Position numbers and translations under genes: made by a program | NCBI RefSeq assembly: GCF_026239675.1 | Contig: NZ_JAPIVQ010000010.1 | Location: 1-64,000 of the forward strand | Length of the DNA stretch: 64,000 nucleotides | DNA from: Pedobacter sp. PLR | Lineage (GTDB): Bacteria > Bacteroidota > Bacteroidia > Sphingobacteriales > Sphingobacteriaceae | Direction of reading: 5' to 3' | Part shown: piece by piece, positions 52,332 through 61,027 of the stretch | How positions within the stretch are numbered: position 1 is the first letter of the stretch | Layout: each line of letters starts with the position of its first letter | The notes under the pieces: model-generated | What the model was told of the DNA's origin: nothing | Database searches by the model: none | The model's input: the letters and a program-made list of their open reading frames with translations, nothing else

Positions 52332-53261
52332 TTAATGAGCTGCTTTTGATTTAAAATTATCGAAACCAACAGCGGCTACATCTTGTTTAAAACTCTCAAA
52401 TTGTGCTGCACTCATGTTTTTCACAGGTAATCTAAACTCACCGCAATCTACGCCAACCAATTTTAAATATGCTTTACCAGTAGCAATACCCCCGTATTTC
52501 CCTAAAAGTCTGATCATATCAATAGATTGTTGTTGTAAAAGCTGTGCTTTTTTCAAATCATTCTGCTCAAAAGCGGCGATCATATCATAGTATAAAGGAG
52601 CAGCATAATTGAAAGTACTACCTACCGCACCTTTAGTTCCTAAAACTAATGCCGAAAGCATATTTTCATCACGTCCCCAAAGCATATCATATTTACCGTT
52701 CTGGAAATGGATACAAGATAAGAAATCCATGAAATCTTCATGGGTATATTTCACTCCGGCAAAATTAGGAATCTTACCGTCGATAGCCTGTAACAGGTCA
52801 TACATAGCAAAACCTACCCCTGTTAATACTGGAATATGGTAATAGTAGAAAGGCATATCTGGTGCAACGGCAGCAATTTCTGCGCATATGCTGGCCAACA
52901 CCTCTACATTTGCAGGTTTAAAGTAAAACGGAGCAGTGAATGAAATGGCATAAAGGCCTATTTGTTTAGAAAATAAGGCCAGATCTTTGCAATCGGCAAC
53001 ACTAGTTCCACCAAGGAACATCATTACCTTAAAATCATTGTCGCCACGTGTGCAGTCTGCCCATGCTTGTGCAACTTCTTTTTTCTCTGCATTGGTTAAG
53101 GATACGCCTTCTCCGGTTGATCCGCAAATGAATGCGCCCGTAACTTTGTTAGATTTTAAAAACTGGTAGTAGCTCGGAATCAAGGATACATTTAACTGTC
53201 CATTTTCATCCATTGGAGTAAATGGCGCAGCAATCAGGCCTTGTAAGTGTTGAATAGTCAT
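52332..53261 (-). CDS. nanA: N-acetylneuraminate lyase
   Basis: 309 residues, a (beta/alpha)8 class I aldolase of the DapA/NanA family. The carboxylate-binding loop is CGSTGEGVSLT, the catalytic Tyr is Tyr141 in YYYHIPVLTG, and the Schiff-base Lys is Lys171 in GVKYTHEDF. GVKYT followed by an acidic residue is typical of NanA rather than DapA. The reaction splits N-acetylneuraminate into ManNAc and pyruvate. No signal peptide, cytoplasmic. It lies after the SusCD pair with a hairpin in the 76-base gap, and before nanM. Confidence 0.93.
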   Translation of the reverse strand: MTIQHLQGLIAAPFTPMDENGQLNVSLIPSYYQFLKSNKVTGAFICGSTGEGVSLTNAEKKEVAQAWADCTRGDNDFKVMMFLGGTSVADCKDLALFSKQIGLYAISFTAPFYFKPANVEVLASICAEIAAVAPDMPFYYYHIPVLTGVGFAMYDLLQAIDGKIPNFAGVKYTHEDFMDFLSCIHFQNGKYDMLWGRDENMLSALVLGTKGAVGSTFNYAAPLYYDMIAAFEQNDLKKAQLLQQQSIDMIRLLGKYGGIATGKAYLKLVGVDCGEFRLPVKNMSAAQFESFKQDVAAVGFDNFKSKAAH

Positions 53262-53293
53262 TTTATATGTGTTTTAAAGAATGCAGGTAAAAG

Positions 53294-53328
53294 GTAGGAG
53301 TGTCGACCATTACGGTCTCCACTCCTAC
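53294..53328 (-). promoter_or_regulatory. Intergenic hairpin between susD and nanA
   Basis: Outer stem GTAGGAGTG (53294-53302) / CACTCCTAC (53320-53328) and inner stem GACC / GGTC (305-308, 314-317 offset) form one bulged hairpin, nine bases past the susD stop. It has no long T-run, so an mRNA-processing or stability element is more likely than full termination. Confidence 0.6.
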
Positions 53329-53337
53329 ACCAAAAAT

Positions 53338-54906
53338 TTAGAATTGCGGATATCCGGTGGTTTGAACCAGAGCTCTGTTATTGGTTAAAGAAGTACGGTC
53401 AATTGGCCAGAGTAATTTATAGGCATCGGCAGCAGCTAAAGTCGTGTTGGCAAAGACATAGCTGTCTCCCATACGTCTCAGATCATACCAGCGCTTTCCT
53501 TCTCCGACAAACTCAAACAAGCGTTCCTTTAAAATGGCTTGCTTAATATCTCCGTCACCAGGCATGTTCGGGAATCCCTGAACTGCAGGGTTATAGTTTG
53601 CACCGTAGGCTCTTGCCCTTACTGCGTTAATTTCGGCAGCCGGACTTTCTCCTAATACTTCTTTCGCTTCTGCAAGTAATAATAGCAGGTCAGCATAACG
53701 GTAAATTGGAAAATCGTTGGTGTATTTTCTTGTTGCGGCATCTTGTTGTCCCTGGTATTTTTTCAGGAAAGCACCTGCAATTACATAAGTTCCCGGAGTT
53801 GGCCTTCTATAACCAGCCTGAATGGAACCTTCTCTTCGGGTATCCTTTGCATCAAATTTTCTGTAAGTAGCAATTTTCACTGGTGCACGTAACAAACCAG
53901 CGTAATTGTCAGTGGTAACATTAAATTGTCTGTTAGCCAAAGAGTCGAAATAATTTGCAATTAAGCCTGTCTGGGGTGTAAATGAGCCTGGTATAAATGT
54001 CATTTCGGCTTCATTCAATCCGTTTCTACTTGCCAGAATGATCTCTTTATTTCCCCTGTTTGTAGTAGAGAAAAGATCCGCAAAAGGAGTATTCAATGCA
54101 TTGGCAGAGGTTGTTAATAAGCCTAATGCAGGAACACTGGTTTGAATATCTGTTAAAGCATTTTTAGCTATTGTCGCATCTGCAGGGCCACCAGTTCTAT
54201 GGGCAGTCCACAGGTAAGTATCCGCTTTTAGCATTAAGGTTGCAGATTTAGACCAATAGCCTTTATTGCGTTTAATGGAATAATCAGCACCAAAGTTCTC
54301 CAGTGACAATTCGATATCCGCTCTAACCAGTTTCAGTACATCTGCTGCTGGCGAAGCCGCTTTAGAAAGGTTAAACAGGTCCAGGTTACCAGCATCGATA
54401 AAATCTGTGATGATTACCACATTTCCCCAACTGCGGTACAATTGGTAGTAATAAAATGCACGCATTCCATAAGCTATCCCCAACTCATACTTTTTAGTAG
54501 CCTCAGAAACTACGCTTCCGGTATTGAGTTTATAGATTAACAGATTCAACTGGTTGATATTACTATAAAAAGTACCAAAAGAATTTACACCTGCAGCATC
54601 TAAAGTCATCGTTTGCAGCCACATACGCTCCAATCCCTGAGAAGCTTCGCCGGTAAAAGAAGCGGAGGTACCCGGATCATTTCCGTAAATATCAGATCTC
54701 AACTCCCCCAGGAACATAAAATTACTATTATGACCACGGAATTTATTGTGAATTGCAGCTACAAAAGCATCGTACTGATCATTTGTTTTCCAGAAATTAT
54801 CATCACTCAGGTTACTGATTGGTTGTAATTCCAGACTTTTTTTGCAGGCGCCAAGGCTCAATACCATTAAGGCTGCTGCGATTATATTTTTATAATTATT
54901 TTTCAT
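53338..54906 (-). CDS. SusD/RagB family surface glycan-binding lipoprotein (NanU-like)
   Basis: 522 residues. The lipobox LSLGA-Cys21 gives a lipid anchor. The TPR-like body shows FYYYQLYRSWGNVVIITDF, typical of SusD, and the C-terminal RYADLLLLLAEAKEVLGE, INAVRARAYG, ILKERLFEFVGEGKRWYDLRRMGD end is diagnostic. These proteins lie on top of a SusC channel and capture the sugar. NanU of Tannerella and Bacteroides is the matching member. The gap from susC is 21 bases. The assignment to sialic acid is from the neighbours. Confidence 0.93.
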   Translation of the reverse strand: MKNNYKNIIAAALMVLSLGACKKSLELQPISNLSDDNFWKTNDQYDAFVAAIHNKFRGHNSNFMFLGELRSDIYGNDPGTSASFTGEASQGLERMWLQTMTLDAAGVNSFGTFYSNINQLNLLIYKLNTGSVVSEATKKYELGIAYGMRAFYYYQLYRSWGNVVIITDFIDAGNLDLFNLSKAASPAADVLKLVRADIELSLENFGADYSIKRNKGYWSKSATLMLKADTYLWTAHRTGGPADATIAKNALTDIQTSVPALGLLTTSANALNTPFADLFSTTNRGNKEIILASRNGLNEAEMTFIPGSFTPQTGLIANYFDSLANRQFNVTTDNYAGLLRAPVKIATYRKFDAKDTRREGSIQAGYRRPTPGTYVIAGAFLKKYQGQQDAATRKYTNDFPIYRYADLLLLLAEAKEVLGESPAAEINAVRARAYGANYNPAVQGFPNMPGDGDIKQAILKERLFEFVGEGKRWYDLRRMGDSYVFANTTLAAADAYKLLWPIDRTSLTNNRALVQTTGYPQF

Positions 54907-54927
54907 GATGTTTAATCTTATAAGTGA

Positions 54928-57900
54928 TTAAAAGGAAACTTCTAAACCAAAAACAAAGGATCTTGCAGTAGGATATGCACCTAAATACACACCGGTAAGC
55001 CTGTTGTTGGCATCTAAAGGTGCTTCCGGAGAAGATCCACTAAACTTTGTGATATAGAACAGGTTACTTCCTGTTGCATAGATCCTTGAGTTAGATAAGA
55101 ATTTGGTTTTTGCCATTAATGATTTAGGCAAAGTATAAGAAAGTGTTACCTCTCTTAATGCCAGGTAATCCCCTTTTTCATAAAGATTTGAGTTGTTTCC
55201 ATTCACTACAGTACCGGCATTATTTGCTCTGGTATAATTTTGCTTAGAACCTTGTACCTGATCCGCAAAATATACTTTTGGAATATCAGTCACTGTGTTA
55301 TCCGGAGTCCATGATTTAAGCATCAGATCCGTATAGTTGAAAGTTCCCTGATAATTTCCAAGGGTACGCGCCAATAAATCATTGTAAACGGTGTGACCTA
55401 AAGCAAACTCAAATCTGGTATATAGATTGAAGCCCTTGTAATTTGCATTGGCATTAAAACCACCAGTCCATTTTGGGGCCATATTACCCAGATATACCTG
55501 ATCTCTTGAATCAATAATATCGTCGCCATTTACATCTAACCAGTTCACGTCACCAGGGGTGATTCTACCAGCATCTGCTCCAGGTCCCGGTGCAGTACCT
55601 TTAGGTAAATTTGGTCCGGTTACATTGGCGATCGCATCTCTTCTATTCCCTGCAATTCTCAGCACTTCTGCAGCATCCTGAAAAATTGACACTTGTTTGA
55701 AGCCATAAATATCACCGATGGTCTGGCCTTCCTGATATCCACCAACCCATTTTAACTGGCCTGATGCAGCATCAAACACCTGTATTCCGCCTTGTCTGTT
55801 GTTCTCATTACCATTGAAAGGAAGTTTCAACACTTTGTTTTTCACAAAACTTGCATTTGCACCCAGGTTTAAAGTAAAACCACCATCAGTGCTCAATACT
55901 TTTGCATTAACTGCAAACTCATACCCTTTATTCTGCAGTGTACCTGAGTTGGTTGTGATTGGAGGATAACCGATATAATCCGGTAACGGCAGATCTGTTA
56001 ACAAGTCTGATGTTCTGCGATCATAATAATCAAATAACACAGTAATTCTGTCTTGTAATAAACCTAAGTCTAAACCAGCACCGAAAGTTTTGCTACGTTC
56101 CCATCTTAAATCCTGATTTGCCAGTTTATCATGGAAGAAACCACCAGCGCCATCATAATTATTTGCAGGAGATGAATATACCCCTTGAACTACATATCTG
56201 CCCAAACCTGCGATGTTACCATTAACACCATAGCTCAATCTAGGTTTTACGGTCGAAACATATTTATTAAGTCCGGAATTCACATAGAAATTCTCTTTTT
56301 GAAGATTCCATCCTGCAGATACCCCCGGGAAATAACCCCATTTATGTTGGTCTGGTAAGTTGGAAGCACCATCAGCACGAAATACTGCGGTAAATAGATA
56401 TTTCTGATCAAAATCATAAGTAAATCTTCCGAAAAGTGAATTGATACGGTATTCCGATTTTTCGCTAAAATTAGCTTTTGCACCATTTAAGGTTGCAGGG
56501 AAAACTGTAGAAGCATTGATCGTAGGAATCTCATCTGTAGGTGCATTCTGACCATACAATTGTGAGTTTAACGTTTTAATCTGGAAAGTTTCCGCACCAA
56601 CCATCGCCCCAAAATTATGCAGGTTTAGTGATTTGTTATAATTCACAATCCCGTTAAACTGCGTTTGAAAATCTCTTCTTGACAAGAGAATAGCATCTCT
56701 GCTGGCAGAGCCTATCGATTGTGGCGTAGCAAAAATATTGGCGTATGTCTGTGTTGATTTTTGAAAAGACTCATCTTTTCTATCTAATAAATAAGCATTG
56801 GCAGTCGCTTTAAAGTATAAGCCAGGTAACAAATCCCATTTTACGGCACCATTAACCACAACTTTATTCACTTCATTCTGACGGTTCAATCTGCTTAACC
56901 AGTATAATGGGTTACCATCACTTGCACTATTTCCTGGATTTGGTGCTGTTTTAGCTTCATCAATCCAGGGGTTAAATGTTGGCCATATCGCCAAACTTCT
57001 ATACAAGGAGTTCACCTCACCACCAACGGTACCTAACTGGGAAGAAGTAGAAAGCGTAGTCCCACCGGAAACTTCAATGTTAGATCTCACTTTGTAAGAA
57101 CCATTAAGGTCTGCAGTATAACGTTTATAGTTAGAACCTACAATCACACCATCCTCATTATAGGAATCAAATGCGGCAAAGAATTTACCTTTATCATTAC
57201 CACCTGAAGCACTAACATAATGGTCTTTAGTATAGGTATTTCTGAAAACCAGGTTTTCAATTTCACCACCATGATCTTTGTACATCATCTGACCTCCGTA
57301 AGGATCATCAACGATACCCCATCCTGATGGCAATACTGTAGTTCCCTCTACATACTTCCTGATGTCAAAACTTGCAAGGTTGGCTGCGTCAGTGAGCAGG
57401 CCTAATCCTCTTGAATTATTAGCATCAGTTATTGGTTTACCTGAATTCAGGTAGCCCAAACGGGTATAATAGATATAATCTTTGGCACCTAAATAGTTAT
57501 AACCATCTCGTCTTACATTGTACCCTCCGGTAAACTTATAATTGATTTGGGCAACACCTGCTGCGCCTGTTTTGGTGGTAATTAAAATTACCCCGTTGTT
57601 GGCTCTTGCACCGTAGATGGCAGTTGATGCAGCATCTTTAAGCACTTCTATCGATTGGATATTTTCAGAAGAGATGTCATTGTAATCTCTGATTACGCCA
57701 TCTACGATCACCAATGGTCCGCCGGGATTATTGATGGATGCCCCTCCCCTTAAAAATACAGTCGGGCCAACGCCAGGTTGTCCACTTTTACTAATGGCCT
57801 GAATACCAGCAATTGTTCCTTGCAAAGCACTCCCCACGTTGGCACGTGGTGCATTTGCCAACACCTCTTTATCCAGTTTTGCGATCGAGTTGGTTACTGT

Positions 57901-58254
57901 ACGTCGGTTTTGCGTACCATAACCTACTACCACGATCTCATCAAGATTAGCGGTTGCGGGTTTCATGACTACTTTTAAATTGGTGTTATTGCCTACTTTC
58001 TGTTCCTGGGTCAGGTACCCAACATATGTAAACACGAGTATGTCGTTTGAACTGGCATCAATCATGAACCTTCCGTTCATATCTGTTTGTGTGCCCGACT
58101 TTATTCCTTTAATTGAAATGCTGACGCTTGGAATCCCCTGTCCGTCATCTTCGCCAGTAACCATCCCGGTTACCTTTTTGTTTTGTGCAAACGCGCCTAT
58201 AAAGGAGGATAGGCAACACACTAAAACAATCGTTTTTAGGTAAAACTGTTTCAT
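54928..58254 (-). CDS. SusC/RagA TonB-dependent outer-membrane transporter (NanO-like)
   Basis: 1108 residues. A signal peptide ends near GAFAQ, then a carboxypeptidase-like regulatory domain (KVTGMVTGEDDGQGIPSVSI). The TonB-box region DEIVVVGYGTQNRR is followed by the plug, with SIEVLKDAASTAIYGARANNGVI and ITTKTG, the SusC signature. The barrel follows, ending in FVFGLEVSF with a terminal Phe. It imports oligosaccharides or sialic acid with its SusD partner. It is the first gene of the leftward operon, 168 bases from the regulator, and has an operator-like motif 26 bases before its start. Confidence 0.95.
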   Translation of the reverse strand: MKQFYLKTIVLVCCLSSFIGAFAQNKKVTGMVTGEDDGQGIPSVSISIKGIKSGTQTDMNGRFMIDASSNDILVFTYVGYLTQEQKVGNNTNLKVVMKPATANLDEIVVVGYGTQNRRTVTNSIAKLDKEVLANAPRANVGSALQGTIAGIQAISKSGQPGVGPTVFLRGGASINNPGGPLVIVDGVIRDYNDISSENIQSIEVLKDAASTAIYGARANNGVILITTKTGAAGVAQINYKFTGGYNVRRDGYNYLGAKDYIYYTRLGYLNSGKPITDANNSRGLGLLTDAANLASFDIRKYVEGTTVLPSGWGIVDDPYGGQMMYKDHGGEIENLVFRNTYTKDHYVSASGGNDKGKFFAAFDSYNEDGVIVGSNYKRYTADLNGSYKVRSNIEVSGGTTLSTSSQLGTVGGEVNSLYRSLAIWPTFNPWIDEAKTAPNPGNSASDGNPLYWLSRLNRQNEVNKVVVNGAVKWDLLPGLYFKATANAYLLDRKDESFQKSTQTYANIFATPQSIGSASRDAILLSRRDFQTQFNGIVNYNKSLNLHNFGAMVGAETFQIKTLNSQLYGQNAPTDEIPTINASTVFPATLNGAKANFSEKSEYRINSLFGRFTYDFDQKYLFTAVFRADGASNLPDQHKWGYFPGVSAGWNLQKENFYVNSGLNKYVSTVKPRLSYGVNGNIAGLGRYVVQGVYSSPANNYDGAGGFFHDKLANQDLRWERSKTFGAGLDLGLLQDRITVLFDYYDRRTSDLLTDLPLPDYIGYPPITTNSGTLQNKGYEFAVNAKVLSTDGGFTLNLGANASFVKNKVLKLPFNGNENNRQGGIQVFDAASGQLKWVGGYQEGQTIGDIYGFKQVSIFQDAAEVLRIAGNRRDAIANVTGPNLPKGTAPGPGADAGRITPGDVNWLDVNGDDIIDSRDQVYLGNMAPKWTGGFNANANYKGFNLYTRFEFALGHTVYNDLLARTLGNYQGTFNYTDLMLKSWTPDNTVTDIPKVYFADQVQGSKQNYTRANNAGTVVNGNNSNLYEKGDYLALREVTLSYTLPKSLMAKTKFLSNSRIYATGSNLFYITKFSGSSPEAPLDANNRLTGVYLGAYPTARSFVFGLEVSF

Positions 58255-58279
58255 ACTATTAGAATTTTGGTTAGCATTA

Positions 58280-58293
58280 TGTTATACATAATA
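58280..58293. promoter_or_regulatory. Operator candidate near susC
   Basis: TGTTAT AC ATAATA, an imperfect inverted repeat, 25 bases before the susC start. A second copy is at 58410-58423, upstream of the GntR gene. The shared core is TTATACATAATA. Confidence 0.6.
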
Positions 58294-58355
58294 CTACTAA
58301 GTTGAGATAAATATTATTCGAAAGCAAGAATTATTTATATTTTTTTTTATCCGTT

Positions 58356-58387
58356 TTTGATAAATCGCTTTATTAGTGTTAATTTAG
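58356..58387 (+). promoter_or_regulatory. Putative promoter of the GntR-type regulator
   Basis: TTTG (58356-58359), a 20-nt spacer and TAATTTAG (58380-58387, one mismatch to TAnnTTTG). The start of transcription would be near 58393, and the second operator copy would lie about 18 bases after it. Confidence 0.5.
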
Positions 58388-58409
58388 ACGTATACTCTCA
58401 ATTAGTTAT

Positions 58410-58423
58410 TATTATACATAATA
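58410..58423. promoter_or_regulatory. Operator candidate at the GntR start
   Basis: TATTAT AC ATAATA, a perfect 6-bp inverted repeat around AC, whose last base is the A of the ATG at 58423. Its place suggests autoregulation. The sequence differs from the FadR-type TGGTnnnACCA, but the symmetric AT-rich form fits a dimeric winged-helix protein. Confidence 0.6.
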
Positions 58424-59127
58424 TGGAAAGCAGCACAGATAATACATTTGTCCAGATGGATACCAGCAGTTTGGTCGATAAAGTGGAGGCCAATCTCGTA
58501 CAACTACTGGTAGACAGGAAGTTGAAAATCGGAGATGTCATTCCTACAGAAATAGATTTATCAAAAAATCTTGGCGTTAGCCGCACCGTAACACGTGAAG
58601 CACTGTTAAGGTTAAGAATGAGAGGTCTGATAGAGACGAAAAAGAAAAAAGGCTCTGTCATCACCAGTCCTGATATTTTTAGCATCATTGGAAAATCTCT
58701 TGACCCCCATTTACTGGATCAGGAAACTTTAAAAGAAATCTTTGAAATGCGTCTTGTCTTAGAAATAGGTATGGCCGATTTTCTATTTCAGAACATCACA
58801 GCAGAGCACATTAAGGAATTAAAAGAAATCATTAAAAATGAACCTGACACTTCTGAAAACTATGTTTTTCATATCGATCATGAGATTGCTTTTCATGGAA
58901 AACTTTATGAAATCACAGGAAATCAGACTTTAAAGAAGTTCCAGAAATTACTTCTTCCGGTATTTGATTACGTTCATAATAGTGGTTTGTTAAAGAAACA
59001 GGCAACTATTAAAAAGTTTGTCTCTCATAAAGGCCTCGTAGACATCCTCGAGAACGGTTCTCCGGAATTGTTTAGGAATGCAATGAGAAATCACCTGGAG
59101 AATCACTTTTTAAGAATTTTTAGTTAA
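58423..59127 (+). CDS. GntR/FadR-family regulator of the sialic acid locus
   Basis: About 234 residues from the Met at 58423. A frame open to 58357 would read through the promoter and operator, so the later start is chosen. The winged helix has IPTEIDLSKNLGVSRTVTREALLRLRMRGLIETKKKKG. The FCD domain contains FHIDHEIAFHGKLYEITGN and a C-terminal FRNAMRNHLENHF, with metal-binding His residues. Family members respond to organic acids or amino sugars; NanR of E. coli is a GntR/FCD protein that senses sialic acid. The divergent position from susC points to the same role here. Confidence 0.88.
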   Translation: MESSTDNTFVQMDTSSLVDKVEANLVQLLVDRKLKIGDVIPTEIDLSKNLGVSRTVTREALLRLRMRGLIETKKKKGSVITSPDIFSIIGKSLDPHLLDQETLKEIFEMRLVLEIGMADFLFQNITAEHIKELKEIIKNEPDTSENYVFHIDHEIAFHGKLYEITGNQTLKKFQKLLLPVFDYVHNSGLLKKQATIKKFVSHKGLVDILENGSPELFRNAMRNHLENHFLRIFS

Positions 59128-59147
59128 ATTCCCGAAAGGGACTTACG

Positions 59148-59966
59148 ATGGAGCAACAAAAAAATCAGGATTGGCGGGCTAAGCTCCATGAAATTATTTA
59201 TGAGTCCAACACTTATGCCGGTAAAGCATTTGATGTGGCCTTACTGATTGCCATTTTTACCAGCATCCTCATTGTGATGCTGGACAGCGTGCAGAGTGTC
59301 CATCAAAAATATGGGGACTTGTTTTCTATTATAGAATGGGTATTCACCGGTCTGTTTACCATAGAATATATCCTCAGACTGGTCATCATCAAACACCCTG
59401 TCAGTTACATCAAAAGTCCCCTGGGCATTGTCGATTTACTGGCCCTTATCCCTTCTTATCTGAGTGTGATTTTTATTGGCGGCCAATCCTTGCTTGCCCT
59501 GCGCGCATTGAGGTTACTTCGGGTATTCCGGATTTTCAAACTGGGGCATTACCTTTCAGAAATGAAATTCCTGACAGTCGCGTTAAAAGGAAGCATGCGT
59601 AAAATCAGCATCTTCATGCTCACTGTTCTTGCTTTAGTGATTGTTTTAGGCTCTATAATGTATCTGGTAGAAAACCGCGAAAATGGCTTTTCCAATATTC
59701 CGGAAAGCATCTATTGGGCGATCGTGACCATTACTACCGTTGGTTATGGAGATATCTCGCCGGTAACCCCATTAGGTAAATTTATAGCCTCCTTAATTAT
59801 GCTGATAGGTTATGCCATTATTGCTGTTCCAACCGGCATCATTACCACCGAAATGGCTGTTGCGGCCAGAAAGAAAGGTTTCCACCATCAGGTTTGCCCG
59901 GGTTGTGGCCGCGAAGGCCACGATGACGACGCTAAATTCTGTAAATATTGTGCAACAAAACTCTAG
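59148..59966 (+). CDS. Voltage-gated K+ channel with C-terminal zinc ribbon
   Basis: 272 residues, six membrane helices. The S4 voltage sensor has Arg119, 122, 125 and 128 (RALRLLRVFRIFKL). The selectivity filter is TVGYGD at 197-202. After S6 (IGYAIIAVPTGIIT) comes a short cytoplasmic end with Cys250, 253, 265 and 268 in the CPGCGREGH...FCKYC pattern, a zinc ribbon. Many bacterial Kv channels end in this way. It follows the regulator by 20 bases but is probably not part of sialic acid use. Its last four bases overlap the end of the convergent binding-fold gene. Confidence 0.92.
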   Translation: MEQQKNQDWRAKLHEIIYESNTYAGKAFDVALLIAIFTSILIVMLDSVQSVHQKYGDLFSIIEWVFTGLFTIEYILRLVIIKHPVSYIKSPLGIVDLLALIPSYLSVIFIGGQSLLALRALRLLRVFRIFKLGHYLSEMKFLTVALKGSMRKISIFMLTVLALVIVLGSIMYLVENRENGFSNIPESIYWAIVTITTVGYGDISPVTPLGKFIASLIMLIGYAIIAVPTGIITTEMAVAARKKGFHHQVCPGCGREGHDDDAKFCKYCATKL

Positions 59967-60652
59967 AAATCCATTCCGGAAAACCACTTATTATACAGGA
60001 TATCGTAAGTTCCGTTCTCTCTGATGAGTTTCAATGCCTCATTAAACTGATCTTTCAATTCCAGATCTCCCTTTTTCATAGCAATTGCATATTGAGAATC
60101 GGTACCTGGTAGAAACATCCCTATTTTTAACTTATCGTTATTTTGCAAAAAGCCATTGGCAATCGGAGAATCGTCAATCAAAACATCAATCTCTCCCAAC
60201 TCTAATTGACGGTACAATTCTTTGTTGGTATCTGCATGCACCATATTGGCTTCAGGGAATTTGGTATGCACATGACGTTCTGCTTCTGCGGCAATCCTTA
60301 CACCCACTCTTTTTTCCTTTAAATCTTTTACCTCGTGAATCAGCATGTCACTGCTGGCTACCACCGCGCAAAGTCGGAAATGTAAATAAGGTTCTGTAAA
60401 TTCAAGGATATGTCTACGTGTAGAAGTCATGGTTACCGCAGAACAAATCAGGTCCAGCTCACCTTTAAATAATTTCCCAAGAATTTTCTTCCATAAAGAA
60501 ACTTCATATTGTATTTCAAAGTCAAGGTGCTTCGCAATTTCAGTCAATAAATCTACTTCAAAACCTTCAAAACGTTCAGAATTATAGTCTGAGTGCATTG
60601 GGAAGGGGGCGGCAGAGTCTAAGCCAACTTTTAATACTCTCTTTAAGGCCAT
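59963..60652 (-). CDS. Solute-binding-fold protein without signal peptide (SBP_bac_3)
   Basis: 229 residues from the Met at 60652; a TTG six bases earlier is open but unlikely. The fold is the periplasmic amino acid-binding type: VLKVGLDSAAPFPMH, FEGFEVDLLTEIAKHL, GELDLICSAVTMTSTRRHILEFTEPYL, KRVGVRIAAEAERHV, and the second-lobe VLIDDSPIANGFLQ. No signal peptide or lipobox is present, and no ABC permease or ATPase is nearby. It may be a cytoplasmic ligand sensor or enzyme of this fold. The position is convergent with the K+ channel, overlapping by four bases. Confidence 0.85.
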   Translation of the reverse strand: MALKRVLKVGLDSAAPFPMHSDYNSERFEGFEVDLLTEIAKHLDFEIQYEVSLWKKILGKLFKGELDLICSAVTMTSTRRHILEFTEPYLHFRLCAVVASSDMLIHEVKDLKEKRVGVRIAAEAERHVHTKFPEANMVHADTNKELYRQLELGEIDVLIDDSPIANGFLQNNDKLKIGMFLPGTDSQYAIAMKKGDLELKDQFNEALKLIRENGTYDILYNKWFSGMDF

Positions 60653-60892
60653 ATTCAATTAGGGATTAAGGGTCTGGGCGCGGCTAATTTACGATTGTAA
60701 AAGCAATTTACGTCTATATCCTGCATAAAGAACATCCGCTTTCCTTCAATTCAGGCCGTAAAGTCAGGATAAAACAATGGGAAAGAGTGGGTTATTTCGA
60801 ATGTAAAAAAACAGTAACGATATCAGGGCTGTCTAAAAAAGAATCATTACCTTCATACCATAATTATTTATCAACTTTAAATATCAATACAT

Positions 60893-60991
60893 ATGTTAGT
60901 TTCCTTACTTTCTCTTGTAGTTATCATCATGGTGTCTGCATACTACCTGTCTTTTATTAAATCACCAGTAGATACCAACGACCACCACTAG
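60893..60991 (+). CDS. Candidate 32-residue membrane peptide
   Basis: A short frame from ATG 60893 to TAG 60991 reads MLVSLLSLVVIIMVSAYYL plus a hydrophilic tail ending in two His. This is one plausible membrane helix with a short outside part. It lies in the 375-base gap between two leftward genes, on the other strand. No promoter of the usual type is clear, so it may not be expressed. The rest of that gap shows nothing. Confidence 0.4.
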   Translation: MLVSLLSLVVIIMVSAYYLSFIKSPVDTNDHH

Positions 60992-61027
60992 TTATATTGT
61001 ATCATACATCGCTTTCTGCGGATATAC

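Noticed and set aside
59148..60652. Ligand-gated channel formed by the K+ channel and the solute-binding protein
   Set aside because: The genes are on opposite strands and converge; the binding protein lacks a signal peptide, so it would not reach the outer face of the channel.
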